A DNA stretch of 64,000 nucleotides from a bacterium 1XD42-76 (GCA_009917545.1 QZDW01000006.1:1-64000); one strand, 5' to 3'. Counted from the stretch's first letter, positions 23,968-32,713 are shown. Translations and numbers: made by a program. Notes: generated by a model from the letters alone, not told the origin.

Positions 23968-26527
23968 TGAGTGTCACCTCCCCTGTTGCGCCGTCCACTG
24001 TTATCATTTGTCCGTTTTGTATGGTTCGCGTAGCAGTGTGTGTTGCCATGACAGCGGGGATACCATATTCACGGGCAACAATGCTTGAATGGCTAAGAGG
24101 GCCGCCAATGTCTGTTACAATCGCACTTGCGGAGGCAAACAACTGCGTCCATGCGGGAGTTGTGGTAACGGCGACCAGGATACTTCCCGGCTGGAATTTC
24201 TCAAAATCTGCCGGGCTGTTCAGTACACAGGCGGGAGCCGTAACAACGCCTGGGCTGGTTCCTATGCCCGTCAATACAATTTTCCCATCTTTCTGTCTTT
24301 GAGTTGCATGTGATACGGCTTTTTTGCTTTTTTCCGGCAACATGGAAGGCGCCACATAACCCCGGAATGTATCATGTTCCGCTTGCCTGGCAGGGATTGC
24401 CTCACTCAGATCAGACAGGGGCATATTTTTATCAAGCTGTGTTATGAGCGTTTCCAATTCTGTTTTTGTGAGCCAGTAAATATCGTCCAGATGTGAAATG
24501 GCTCCTCCAGTTAAGAGACGTTCAGAAATTTCCTGTAGCATACGGCGAATCAGTGGGTGCCCCATCCCCATCAAATAAATAGCGTTTTCACGCATGGGGG
24601 CAGTATTTTGTGCCCAATGGAGCAGCTTCAAAAACAGCTTTTTACGGTGGCCGCCTATCTGTTGCAAAATCTCTTTTTCGGCCAGCTTCCTGCGCTTTTC
24701 AAATGTGATTTGGCGCGAATACGGATTTTCCCCTTTTTCCTCCAAAAACGCTTTTATGGATTCAAAGGTTGGCGTAAGCATCTCCTGTGGTGTGGCATAT
24801 GCAAAATCAAATTCATACGCAGTACAGCCAAACTCTTTGAAATAGGCGTTAATCCAGCTTTTCCACTCTATCCACATCTCCTGCGAAACTTCCGCAGGCA
24901 AAATGGAGGACTTGAAATCTTCTGCTATCTTTGCTGCAGGATTACTTTTCAGATAGAAGCCTAAAGTGTTATTTTGCTTTGCCCATTCCGAAAGGTCCCA
25001 CAGGTTCTTTTCCGATTGCAGCGCAATCGTATCAAACCCAAGCAAGAGAACGGAAATGTCTGTTATACCAGCACGGCGGGCCGTACCCTGAAAGAATTTT
25101 GTAAATAACGTTTCGCTGATAGAGGCGGCAGGCAATGTAAGCTGAATCCTCGTGAAATAAATACATGCGGCGTAAAATACGGCTTGAATGCCCTCCATAA
25201 TCTGCTTGGCGCTTAACGTATGCAGGGATGTTTCGTCCCACTGCCTCACCACATCTTCAAATTTTTTTCTTGCCGCTTCAAAGCGCATCATGCTGTTGGT
25301 AAGCGTCCGATGCAAAGAGCGGGGGGAAAGGGATTTTACAGCAATTAAAAGAGGCTTTGCCTTAGCGGAAAGATAAACATAACCATTGATGATCGTGTAT
25401 GCCCCATTGTCTGGCAGCAGCTTTTTTGCGCTTGTACCAAACATATCCACCCATAAAAGCGCCGACGCACGGTTGACTAATTCAAGGCCAAGAGTGGCGA
25501 ACAGAGGTGTGACTGGGTTTGGCAGGTGTTCTGCCAGACTGCCCTTTGTGTAAACTACATTCTTTTCCGGCAATACCCACTCCGGCGGTAAGACCGTAAT
25601 GGGGCGGGCCTGAACAATATACAACTTATCTTTTTCCAGCGCCCATTCTATATCCATAGGCATTCGATAATATTTCTCAATTTTATTTCCAAGCTGCGTC
25701 AGCCGTATGACTTGATTGCGGGTAAGGGCAGGTTTTTTACGGAGCCGTCCGGGGACAGGGATTTCTTCCGTTCCGTCTAAGGTGCGAACCGTCATAATCT
25801 CTTTGTTTGCCGCTTCATATGATACGATTCGGACGGCGCTCTTATCCGTAACAATTGTATCAGGGGTGACTAAGCTGGAAACCACCGCTTCACCAAGCCC
25901 CCATGCGGCATTTATAATCATTTCGTTACGTCTGCCGTTCATAGGGTTGATTGTAAACATAACACCAGAAGCATCAGAAAACGCCAACTTTTGTACGACT
26001 ACGGCAAGGGCCACAAGCTCCTGCCTGATATTATTCTTTATGCGGTAAGCAATCGCACGAGCTGTCCAAAGGGATGCCCAGCACCGCTTTACAGCGTCAA
26101 GGACTTCATTCTCACCTTGTATATTGAGATAAGTGTCCTGCTGGCCCGCAAAAGAAGCATCGGGTAAATCCTCTGCGGTCGCGGAGGATCGAACAGCCAC
26201 CGAAACATTTCCCAATCCGGCATAAGCGGTTTTTATTGCCGCCGACACTTCCTGCGGCATTTTTCCATTATGAAAAAGTTGACCAATCTGCTTGGATATA
26301 TCTTCAAGTTGACTGGTACTGTTGGAATCTATGCCCTCCAGCAATGCTTTGATGTAAGGCTGAATTTGGTTCGCTTCAACAAAAATCCGGTATGAAGCAG
26401 TTGTAACATGAAAGCCGTTCGGCACAGGGATACCCGCTGTCAATAGCTTTGATAAAGACATACCTTTTCCGCCAACCATTTCAAGTGATGCCTGTTTATG
26501 CTCCAAAGACAGGATATAGGGGTTCAT
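23960..26527 (-). CDS. Rifampin phosphotransferase-like / PEP-utilizing enzyme
   Basis: From the ATG at 26527 (after AAGGAGGTG) this is 855 residues. Residues 1-320 are a PEP synthase-type ATP-grasp domain (MVGGKGMSLSKLLTAGIPVP; VAVRSSATAEDLPDASFAGQ). About residues 330-750 form a long helical middle domain. The C-terminal swivelling domain has the phosphohistidine motif GGPLSHSSIVAREYGIPAV with His near 813. This order and length match rifampin phosphotransferase better than PEP synthase. The substrate remains inference. Placement between TetR and an MFS pump supports a resistance role. Confidence 0.8.
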   Translation of the reverse strand: MNPYILSLEHKQASLEMVGGKGMSLSKLLTAGIPVPNGFHVTTASYRIFVEANQIQPYIKALLEGIDSNSTSQLEDISKQIGQLFHNGKMPQEVSAAIKTAYAGLGNVSVAVRSSATAEDLPDASFAGQQDTYLNIQGENEVLDAVKRCWASLWTARAIAYRIKNNIRQELVALAVVVQKLAFSDASGVMFTINPMNGRRNEMIINAAWGLGEAVVSSLVTPDTIVTDKSAVRIVSYEAANKEIMTVRTLDGTEEIPVPGRLRKKPALTRNQVIRLTQLGNKIEKYYRMPMDIEWALEKDKLYIVQARPITVLPPEWVLPEKNVVYTKGSLAEHLPNPVTPLFATLGLELVNRASALLWVDMFGTSAKKLLPDNGAYTIINGYVYLSAKAKPLLIAVKSLSPRSLHRTLTNSMMRFEAARKKFEDVVRQWDETSLHTLSAKQIMEGIQAVFYAACIYFTRIQLTLPAASISETLFTKFFQGTARRAGITDISVLLLGFDTIALQSEKNLWDLSEWAKQNNTLGFYLKSNPAAKIAEDFKSSILPAEVSQEMWIEWKSWINAYFKEFGCTAYEFDFAYATPQEMLTPTFESIKAFLEEKGENPYSRQITFEKRRKLAEKEILQQIGGHRKKLFLKLLHWAQNTAPMRENAIYLMGMGHPLIRRMLQEISERLLTGGAISHLDDIYWLTKTELETLITQLDKNMPLSDLSEAIPARQAEHDTFRGYVAPSMLPEKSKKAVSHATQRQKDGKIVLTGIGTSPGVVTAPACVLNSPADFEKFQPGSILVAVTTTPAWTQLFASASAIVTDIGGPLSHSSIVAREYGIPAVMATHTATRTIQNGQMITVDGATGEVTLNE

Positions 26528-27134
26528 TTTTTTCACCTCCTTCATTCATAATTCCGTGTAGAAATATATTGATTGTTTCGTCCAGCATCTTTTCCTCACT
26601 GGCTGATGGCCGGGAAGTATAGACAATGGAGAGCATGGAGTTAATCAACAGGCGCACCACAAGGTCAGAATCTGTTTTGCGAAAAACACCTTTGGCCACT
26701 CCGCCTTCAATCACGGTTTTGATCATATTGTGGTATTCGTAACGTATTGCTTTCAGACGCTTCCGATACTCTTCTTCTAAGTAATCAGATTCGGCATGAA
26801 GCCACATTAGTACAGTCCTGTACTGATGCGGCACTTTAAGCTGATTGTGCATGATTTTTCTAAGGCATAGTTCCGGCAAAGGTTCATTGTCAATAATTCT
26901 GTGAACCTGCTCTATGACTTCTTCAAATTTTTTCTCCATTGCATATATAGCAATCTCGTCTTTTGTTTTGAAAAAATCGTATAGACTGGACTTTCCCATT
27001 TTCGCTAAGTCTGCAATTTCCCGCATAGATGTTTTTTGAAACCCATTTTCAGCAATAAGGCGCAACGCAATATCAACTATTTCGCTTCGACGTGCTGCCT
27101 GTTGTTCGGGTGTAAGTGTAATTCCTTTTGGCAT
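26496..27134 (-). CDS. TetR-family repressor
   Basis: A 212-residue protein. The helix-turn-helix is ENGFQKTSMREIADLAKMGK then SSLYDFFKTKDEIAIY, at residues 29-65, followed by an all-helical ligand domain. It overlaps the start of the phosphotransferase-like gene by 32 bases. Two matching operator dyads lie just upstream, one inside the promoter, so it should repress its own operon until a ligand binds. Confidence 0.92.
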   Translation of the reverse strand: MPKGITLTPEQQAARRSEIVDIALRLIAENGFQKTSMREIADLAKMGKSSLYDFFKTKDEIAIYAMEKKFEEVIEQVHRIIDNEPLPELCLRKIMHNQLKVPHQYRTVLMWLHAESDYLEEEYRKRLKAIRYEYHNMIKTVIEGGVAKGVFRKTDSDLVVRLLINSMLSIVYTSRPSASEEKMLDETINIFLHGIMNEGGEKNEPLYPVFGA

Positions 27135-27152
27135 CTGACAAAACCTCCCAGT

Positions 27153-27211
27153 AGCGACCGATGGTCGTTTATTACATTTTAATTATATAGCGACCAACGG
27201 TCGCTTGTCAA
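27153..27211 (-). promoter_or_regulatory. TetR-type operators and operon promoter
   Basis: Minus-strand promoter: -35 TTGACA (27211-27206), an 18-base spacer, and -10 TATAAT (27187-27182). The spacer is filled by the perfect dyad AGCGACC-GTT-GGTCGCT (27189-27205). A second copy, AGCGACC-GAT-GGTCGT, lies at 27153-27168, between the promoter and the start of the tetR gene. Placement predicts direct steric repression. Confidence 0.88.
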
Positions 27212-27661
27212 GATTGAAATTTCTTCCTGCATATACTGCCCAATAGAAAAGGGATGTTTCGGCCATGGCTCTAAACGGCAAGCGTTCCAAGTGTCTATAC
27301 ACTTGCGAATTTTCCACGTTCCGGCTCCCGCCGAAACCTGAAATTTCCCAGCCGGCAGCATCGTTGTCTTTTCCGGTCTGATACGATATTCTAAAGATAG
27401 AAAAAGAGACAAAGAACCCCAATGTCATTAAGACAATCGTTTTTATACAAAACAAAAAAGCCCTCCTGCTATATACAAAACAAACAAGTGGACTTTTTCA
27501 TGTTTTTAAGAATTTTAGTATTATGGGTTATAAATATTTCCTAATTCTCTCTCATATTCCCAATGTCTTTAAATGCCATGGTAGTGAATGTTTATCCGTC
27601 CACACCTTCGGAACAGTTTACGAATTGGTTTTATAAACTGGAAGTTAATTATCCAACTGTC
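27212..27661. other. Intergenic region between the TetR operon and the Cys-rich operon
   Basis: About 450 bases. A 90-codon minus-strand frame (27183-27455) starts with a hydrophobic segment but runs over the TetR operator, has no clear ribosome site and matches nothing I know. I treat it as unproven. The rest is AT-rich, with no supported feature. Confidence 0.35.
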
Positions 27662-28858
27662 CTATATATCAAACAGGCTTAATTGTACCGGCTGTTCTTT
27701 TCTCTCCTTTTCTTTTAGCCGATGCAGATTTTCCAGTTCCGCTATCCTCTCTGGTCCAAGCCATTTGTCTGCATGGCGCCGGTCTGTGCTGTATTCCTCC
27801 AGGCTCTCATATCCGTTCTCCAGCAGTTTCTTTTCCAGGCGCCTGACTGCGGACTCCCGTGACTGCCGCCGGCTCTCCCGTTTATTCTCTAAATCCCGTT
27901 TTTCCATATCGGAAGCATGCACGATCTGGATTCCGTTCCGGATATCCTCCAGGTCCTGCATCAGATCCCGGCTCTCCCTCTGTTCGGCACGGACGTTCTG
28001 GATCTCAAAGGAAAAATACCTGCCGTGGTATTCGGAGAAAAAGAGTTCCGTAAAATAATGGTTCCGCACTTTCTCCTTTATTCTGTCCTGGCAGAGCCTG
28101 GTGCATATCCTGCAGATATCCATGCTCACCGGATGGTCAAAGAGCTTTTTCCCTTTGATAATCCGGGTGTCCACCTGTCCTTCAAACAGCGTGCCGCTTA
28201 AGTCATTTCTAAGATAGGAAATTTTTACATCATAAAATACATTCCCCCTTTTCTTATCCAGTTCATGTCCCAGGACCGGGCACATCCCTGCACATTTGTT
28301 CCTCCCGCAGTCATAAGGGTCATAGTTCATCTCCCATTCCAGCGTATCCCGGTTGAACCGCATATGCTCCCGGCAGATACGTCCTTTCTTCTGCAGTCCA
28401 AAACTGATCTCCTGCCTTCGTATCTCATCGTCATGCAGTTTCAGGATATGCTCCACACTCCCCTCATAACAGTATTCTTCCTCCGTCATATGGACCTCGC
28501 AGTCATACCGGAGTATGCCATGCTCCTGGAGATATTCATGTTTCAGCTTACATTCTTTCTTTTCATAAGGGCAGTGGATGGTAGCCATATCATTTTCAAA
28601 AGTCCACTCAATCCCCATGTAGCTCATGTTGCTGTGGCACTGGAGCCCTTTGCACTGCAGGCCGCAGGGTGTCTTAAAGGTCTGCTCAAATATCCACCAT
28701 TTTTCATAAGTAAAACCCCCATCATAATTATCAAGAGTCTTTTCCTGCCACATGGGTATGTCAACCCTTACATAGTCTGGATGGTGCTCTGCGCTATAAC
28801 CTTCCTCCAGCAGCCGTTTTGTCAGAGCATTGTATTCCTCATATTCCTTTTCCCTCAT
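27662..28858 (-). CDS. Cys-rich island protein of unknown function
   Basis: A 398-residue protein with the ATG at 28858 following AAGGAGGAACAAA. The middle contains many Cys: CGLQCKGLQC (near residue 65), HCPYEKKECKLKHEYL, CGRNKCAGMCPVLG (near 195) and MDICRICTRLC (near 250), suggesting two or more metal sites. The last 100 residues are a charged coiled coil (QRESRDLMQDLEDIRNG; SRRQSRESAVRRLEKKLLEN) ending in QLSLFDI. It lies 11 bases after a small zinc-ribbon gene, behind structured RNA copy B. The function is unknown, and no nuclease or ATPase motif is evident. Confidence 0.65.
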   Translation of the reverse strand: MREKEYEEYNALTKRLLEEGYSAEHHPDYVRVDIPMWQEKTLDNYDGGFTYEKWWIFEQTFKTPCGLQCKGLQCHSNMSYMGIEWTFENDMATIHCPYEKKECKLKHEYLQEHGILRYDCEVHMTEEEYCYEGSVEHILKLHDDEIRRQEISFGLQKKGRICREHMRFNRDTLEWEMNYDPYDCGRNKCAGMCPVLGHELDKKRGNVFYDVKISYLRNDLSGTLFEGQVDTRIIKGKKLFDHPVSMDICRICTRLCQDRIKEKVRNHYFTELFFSEYHGRYFSFEIQNVRAEQRESRDLMQDLEDIRNGIQIVHASDMEKRDLENKRESRRQSRESAVRRLEKKLLENGYESLEEYSTDRRHADKWLGPERIAELENLHRLKEKERKEQPVQLSLFDI

Positions 28859-28869
28859 TTTGTTCCTCC

Positions 28870-29073
28870 TTATAATCCCTGGCAGGGACGCATCCCAAAA
28901 TAGTTTTCCATGCGGTCCCGCAGCCTTTCTGCCGACATATCATATTCTCCGGCAATACAGGATTCACAGCACGGGTATTTGTACGCCAGGGTTTTCGATA
29001 ACCGGGCATCCCAGCTGTTTAACTGTCTGCCACATTTGTTACAGTCCTGATCCAGCCATCTTACTTTCTGCAA
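28870..29073 (-). CDS. Small zinc-ribbon protein
   Basis: A 67-residue protein beginning with TTG at 29073 after GGTGGAGAG. WLDQDCNKCGRQLNSWDARL and YKYPCCESCIAGEYDMS give two CxxC pairs, a probable zinc ribbon. It is the first gene after structured RNA copy B and is followed by the 398-residue Cys-rich protein, so the two form an operon. The role is unknown; binding nucleic acid or the RNA is a testable guess. Confidence 0.65.
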   Translation of the reverse strand: MQKVRWLDQDCNKCGRQLNSWDARLSKTLAYKYPCCESCIAGEYDMSAERLRDRMENYFGMRPCQGL

Positions 29074-29149
29074 TCACTCTCCACCTTCCTTTCTTTCTTG
29101 TGAATGTTGTTGTATCCTTATATGCCTTCCGGCTTTCAGGCAGCAAAAA

Positions 29150-29388
29150 AGCAGGAATGACTCTCTGATATTCCTGGCGTCCGTAGTTTCCTGTGAACCC
29201 GTGTCATTCCTGCTCTGAAAAGAAATAATAAAATTTTCCAAAATAAAACCAGCGGTATATCACTCACAGGGCGTAGTGATACTGCTGGTACAATCATACA
29301 AACTTAACGGCGTGTGCAATGCGGAAGTTTGCCACATACAGGCAATTCCGACTATATCCACAAAAGGATGCGCACAAAAATCAATTAC
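29150..29388 (-). ncRNA. Structured RNA or leader, copy B
   Basis: Homologue of copy A. Conserved blocks include ATCAATTACAAGG, CGCACAAAAA and CAAACTTAAC-GCGTGTGCAAT (plus-strand reading). Hairpin T1 (29248-29289) has ACCAGC/GCTGGT arms. Hairpin T2 (29150-29214) has AGCAGGAATGAC/GTCATTCCTGCT arms followed by TTTTTT on the minus strand. Compared with copy A, paired positions change together. The first gene of the Cys-rich operon starts about 77 bases after T2, so the RNA may act as a terminator-type leader. Confidence 0.65.
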
Positions 29389-29394
29389 AAGGGA

Positions 29395-29423
29395 AGTGTA
29401 ACACAAGATATGGAATCAGTCAA
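29395..29423 (-). promoter_or_regulatory. Promoter of structured RNA copy B
   Basis: On the minus strand: -35 TTGACT (29423-29418), a 17-base spacer, and -10 TACACT (29400-29395). The spacer shares ATATCTTGTG with copy A. Confidence 0.7.
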
Positions 29424-29819
29424 CAACTTAAAACTATATATAGTATGAAAGAAATTTAAAAAATTTCTGATTCTTGCAGAAATATCTGGTTTTCACCCTA
29501 TTTTATTATTATATAGGTCATTTAAAAAGATGCCATAGAACGTACATTGACAATTTCACAGCATGGTACTGGGAGTTATACAGGTGCATGGGACAGGTCT
29601 GCCATAAAAAGCCTGCCCCTGCTTAATCACTGCACAGCACGGCCTGGAAATACGCGGCGGAAACTCCGGCGCAGGAAGTGGCCCAGGGCGCCATGTGGAT
29701 AAAATATATTTTTTGCTAATTGCAGTTGAAATCTCAGCGGTTCACTTCGTATATTATATATGGAGAATATTTTCAAGGATTATGCTGATTCTGCTTCAGC
29801 TGCAAGGAAAGGAGTATAT
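29424..29819. other. Intergenic region upstream of RNA copy B and the HTH gene
   Basis: About 400 bases with a long AT-rich part, then a GC-richer part at 29560-29700. No coding frame with a ribosome site was found. An in-frame ATG at 29760 precedes the HTH gene but lacks a site; the start at 29820 is preferred. Confidence 0.4.
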
Positions 29820-29960
29820 ATGGCAGCTGATGAAAAAAACATAAAAACGCCAGCCGACAGCAAGAAAAGGACCTATTCTGTCCAAGAGATTGCCGACATC
29901 CTGCAGATTAGCCGCAGTATGGCTTACAATCTCTGCTCTCAGTCTCTCTTTAAAGAGTAA
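29820..29960 (+). pseudogene. Excisionase/HTH protein truncated at the prophage junction
   Basis: The ATG at 29820 follows AAGGAAAGGAG. The 46 residues include TYSVQEIADILQISRSMAYN, an excisionase-type helix-turn-helix, then LCSQSLFKE and a stop. Normal members continue for 20-30 residues with a wing and a basic tail, which are missing. The stop lies only 40 bases from the end of the phage serine integrase gene, so the phage probably inserted here and cut off the 3' end. Confidence 0.6.
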
Positions 29961-29991
29961 GCGGCTATTTGTTGTATAGAACAAAAGCCGC
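29961..29991. terminator. Hairpin at the prophage left junction
   Basis: Arms GCGGCTATTTGTT (29961-29973) and AACAAAAGCCGC (29980-29991) form a 12-bp stem with one bulge. It lies 10 bases past the stop of the serine integrase gene and probably terminates its transcript. It may also be part of the attachment region. Confidence 0.55.
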
Positions 29992-30000
29992 CCCCTTTAT

Positions 30001-31491
30001 TCAGCAAAAAGCCCAGTATATAGTTATACCCCCATTGAGTACAACGACCTTTTCTATAAGGCTATGCACCAGGGCGAAAAGCCCATCACCGTCCCCGGCT
30101 TCAATAATACCAGATAAGGAGGCCAGGGCCGCCGCCGCTTCCCCCTTAGACATTTTCCCGGAGTCTTCCGCTTCGGCCCCTTCCAGGCATTTCTGCGCCG
30201 CCTTGCGTTCTTCCTTAAGGGTAGATAGGCGGTCTTGTATTTCTTCCAGCCCGACAATCCCCGTCTGATAGAGATTAAGAAGCCTTGTTATTTGCTTTTC
30301 CACATTTTCCAGCCGTTCCCGGAACGCCCCCAGGTCGGGCGGAGCTTCCCCTGCGTTTTCTTCCACCAGAGCATCCAGGGCAGCCGGATCAAGGGAGAGC
30401 TTTTTAATTTCCCCCAGCACTAGGGCATCCAGATCGGACACGGTAAAGTGTTCCTTGCGGTTGGAGCAGGAATCCGACTTGATCATCCGCTTACTACAGC
30501 GGCTTACAGAGTAACATATATACTTATTTACCTTAGAAGTTTTCCAGCCCCACTGCCGGATAGACATCCGGGCGCCACAGTCCCCACAGAACAGCAAGCC
30601 GGAGAGCAGCCCATCCGAACCGGAGTAAGCCCGCTTATAGGCTTTCTTGTTTTGGGATAAGCGGTCGTTTACCTTTTGCCAGACTTCCGGGGAAACCAGC
30701 GCCTCATGCTTCCCGGAGTATTCCAGGTCATTCATAAAGACCCGGCCAGCGTATACCGGATTACGGAGAATCCGGGAGCAGGCGGAGGCGGCATCCGTCC
30801 GGCAGAATTTTGTATTGATACCGTACTTTTCCTGGACATAAACGCCTATTTCCCCCAGGCTTCGCCCGGAGCTATACAGCTTATACATATCCTTCACGGC
30901 CTGGGAAGTAAACGGATCCACGACAAGCGTCCGCTTTCCGTTTTCCTGCAGTTCGGACTTGTAACCGATAGGAGTTACGCCGGAATAGTAGTTACCTTCC
31001 TTAAGCCCGGCTTGCTTACCCATCATTAAGCGAGCTTTTATATTTTCCCTTTCCATTTGAGCGAAAGCCGCCAGTATTCCAACGATACAGCGCCCGAAGG
31101 GCGTAGCCGTATCAAAACTTTCCATTATTGAAACGAAGTTACAGCCGTTTTCTAAAAAGACATCTTCCAGAAGCACAAGGGTGTCTTTTTGGGACCGGGA
31201 GAGCCGGTCCAGCTTCCAGACAATAACCTTTTTCACGCAGCCGCCCCGCACGTCCTTAATAACTTGATTGATACCAGGGCGGTCAAGCGTCGCCCCAGAG
31301 TAACCCGGATCAATATGGACGGCGTTTACAGTAAAGCCCATAGCGGAGCAGTAGGAGCGCAGCCGGGCCTCTTGTTCCCCGACGCTGTAACCTTCTTCCG
31401 CCTGTTCCGTTGTAGATACCCGGATATACAGATCGGCTACATTATCCAGGGAGAACGGAGCCGGAGCCGGGCTTATATTTCTTTTATTCAT
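30001..31491 (-). CDS. Prophage large serine integrase
   Basis: From the ATG at 31491 (after AAGGTGGTG) this is 496 residues. The resolvase domain has the catalytic Ser26 in LYIRVSTTEQ and the conserved VWKLDRLSRSQKDTL and FAQMERENI motifs. A recombinase domain follows, then a zinc ribbon (LLFCGDCGARMSIRQWG) and a coiled coil (RERLENVEKQITRLLNLY), the complete large-serine-integrase plan. It catalyses attP x attB integration and needs a directionality factor for excision. It lies at the left edge of the prophage. Confidence 0.92.
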   Translation of the reverse strand: MNKRNISPAPAPFSLDNVADLYIRVSTTEQAEEGYSVGEQEARLRSYCSAMGFTVNAVHIDPGYSGATLDRPGINQVIKDVRGGCVKKVIVWKLDRLSRSQKDTLVLLEDVFLENGCNFVSIMESFDTATPFGRCIVGILAAFAQMERENIKARLMMGKQAGLKEGNYYSGVTPIGYKSELQENGKRTLVVDPFTSQAVKDMYKLYSSGRSLGEIGVYVQEKYGINTKFCRTDAASACSRILRNPVYAGRVFMNDLEYSGKHEALVSPEVWQKVNDRLSQNKKAYKRAYSGSDGLLSGLLFCGDCGARMSIRQWGWKTSKVNKYICYSVSRCSKRMIKSDSCSNRKEHFTVSDLDALVLGEIKKLSLDPAALDALVEENAGEAPPDLGAFRERLENVEKQITRLLNLYQTGIVGLEEIQDRLSTLKEERKAAQKCLEGAEAEDSGKMSKGEAAAALASLSGIIEAGDGDGLFALVHSLIEKVVVLNGGITIYWAFC

Positions 31492-31556
31492 AGATACACA
31501 CCACCTTAAAAAAGGGCGCAAAAATAGCCCTAACTTTTTACTTGTGCTTTTAGCCA

Positions 31557-31626
31557 GGGCGATGTATAATATTCTTGCTCGGAATGTTTATACATGGCAT
31601 TGATGTATAGTAACTATACATCGCCC
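31557..31626. promoter_or_regulatory. Operator cluster upstream of the integrase gene
   Basis: Arms GGGCGATGTATA (31557-31568) and TATACATCGCCC (31615-31626) form a 12-bp inverted pair. The right arm is also part of a 21-bp palindrome at 31602-31622, with arms GATGTATAGT and ACTATACATC around one A. A TATACAT half-site lies between. This looks like a multi-site operator controlling the integrase. A hairpin with CCACCGC/GCGGTGG arms follows to the right. Confidence 0.55.
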
Positions 31627-31675
31627 AGCCAGCCCACCGCCCTCCTACGCCAATAGGATGCGGTGGGCTTCCTTT

Positions 31676-32053
31676 TTATTCTTCGACAATTTCTTTGTGG
31701 CAAAACTTTGCCGTTGCTTTCTTTGCAAGATAAAATAATTTTTTCCCTAAAAATACTACGAACTTCCAGAAGTAAATGCAGATCATACAGCAGACCCAAA
31801 CCATAGCAACAAGAAGCCACCAGGTAAGATTGACAAGAGCAGCGATAAAACCGCCGCCACCTTTTTTAGTCGACATTACTTTTCTATAGCGGAAATTTGT
31901 GCCAGGTATCCCAAGACTTAAGCCAATGCGGCCTTTTGAGTTTACGCTGACATGGGCACCTTTGACGCCAGCACTTAGACCAATGCTTTTCTTTCCGGTA
32001 TTCAATCGAACACCACCACCTAAATTTTTAGATTTTCGGTATGTAAATCCCAT
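31676..32053 (-). CDS. DUF4236 membrane protein
   Basis: A 125-residue protein. The N-terminal MGFTYRKSKNLGGGVRLNTG followed by KKSIGLSAGVKGAHVSV is the DUF4236 signature. A hydrophobic region (LVNLTWWLLVAMVWVCCMIC, about residues 72-110) gives one or two membrane helices. It is encoded between the repressor and the integrase on the lysogeny strand and may be expressed from the prophage, possibly as a surface or exclusion protein; that role is inference. Confidence 0.8.
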   Translation of the reverse strand: MGFTYRKSKNLGGGVRLNTGKKSIGLSAGVKGAHVSVNSKGRIGLSLGIPGTNFRYRKVMSTKKGGGGFIAALVNLTWWLLVAMVWVCCMICIYFWKFVVFLGKKLFYLAKKATAKFCHKEIVEE

Positions 32054-32086
32054 TTTATAACAACCCCCTTTCTATTTTCCATACTA

Positions 32087-32623
32087 TTAAGCTCCGGATT
32101 TTTCCCTTGCTTCCCTTTCGCGTTTCAGTTCCTGGCGATATAATTCTACTTTTTCTTCGTCTGAAAGTTCTTGCATTTCTTTTGAAGCAGGTGCTTCTTT
32201 AAACATTGTTTCCGGGTAGTTGGGATCCGCTTTAATTACGGCTGGATGTTCCAAGGCAACACGAGTTTCGCTAAATTTGGCAAACAGCTCCATAACAAAA
32301 TCTAGTACAGCCTTCCGGTTTTCGTCCGGAAGGTTTAAATATTCTTCAATAACTAAATATTCAAATTGATTTAGGTTATGTTCTTTTGCCAGCATTTCTA
32401 GCCCGTTTTTTGGTATAGGCTGAAACATTTCTCCGGCGCCATTTCTTAACCAGTTTTCATTTACTTCAAATTCCCGGCAGATTGCTAATACCATTTGTTC
32501 AGTAATGCCGCGTTTTCCGCTTTCAATATTTGAAATAGCCGATCTTGTAACGCCTAATTTTTCGCCTAATTCTTCCATTGTGAGCGAAAGCGTTTTCCGC
32601 AATTCTTTAATTCGTTCATTCAC
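32087..32623 (-). CDS. Phage repressor, XRE/cI-like
   Basis: A 178-residue protein with an N-terminal XRE helix-turn-helix (LSLTMEELGEKLGVTRSAIS; NIESGKRGITEQMVLAIC) in residues 10-55. The rest is helical and acidic, without the LexA-type Ser/Lys peptidase motif, so release may depend on an antirepressor such as Rha rather than on RecA cleavage. The ATG at 32623 follows AAGGAGGG. It faces the early operon across divergent promoters. Confidence 0.88.
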   Translation of the reverse strand: MNERIKELRKTLSLTMEELGEKLGVTRSAISNIESGKRGITEQMVLAICREFEVNENWLRNGAGEMFQPIPKNGLEMLAKEHNLNQFEYLVIEEYLNLPDENRKAVLDFVMELFAKFSETRVALEHPAVIKADPNYPETMFKEAPASKEMQELSDEEKVELYRQELKREREAREKSGA

Positions 32624-32645
32624 AATTTACCCTCCTTTCTTACAG

Positions 32646-32713
32646 ATAATAACATGAAAAGTTTTCAAAGTCAACAAAAAACTATTGACAAACGTAACAA
32701 TGAAACGTATGAT
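32646..32713. promoter_or_regulatory. Divergent lysogeny / early promoters
   Basis: Leftward promoter: -35 TTGACT (32674-32669), a 17-base spacer, and -10 TATTAT (32651-32646), for the repressor. Rightward promoter: -35 TTGACA (32685-32690), a 17-base spacer, and -10 TATGAT (32708-32713), for the early genes. AACGT occurs twice (around 32691 and 32704) in the rightward spacer as a possible repressor site. This is the genetic switch of the phage. Confidence 0.8.

Noticed and set aside
27183-27455. 90-codon minus-strand frame with a hydrophobic start
   Set aside because: Overlaps the TetR promoter and operator and lacks a ribosome site and any known motif; kept only as a note in the intergenic entry.
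13605-29423. The two RNA copies as ends of one transposon
   Set aside because: They are in the same orientation, each has its own promoter and terminators, and the 15 kb between them shows no matching target-site or terminal structure.
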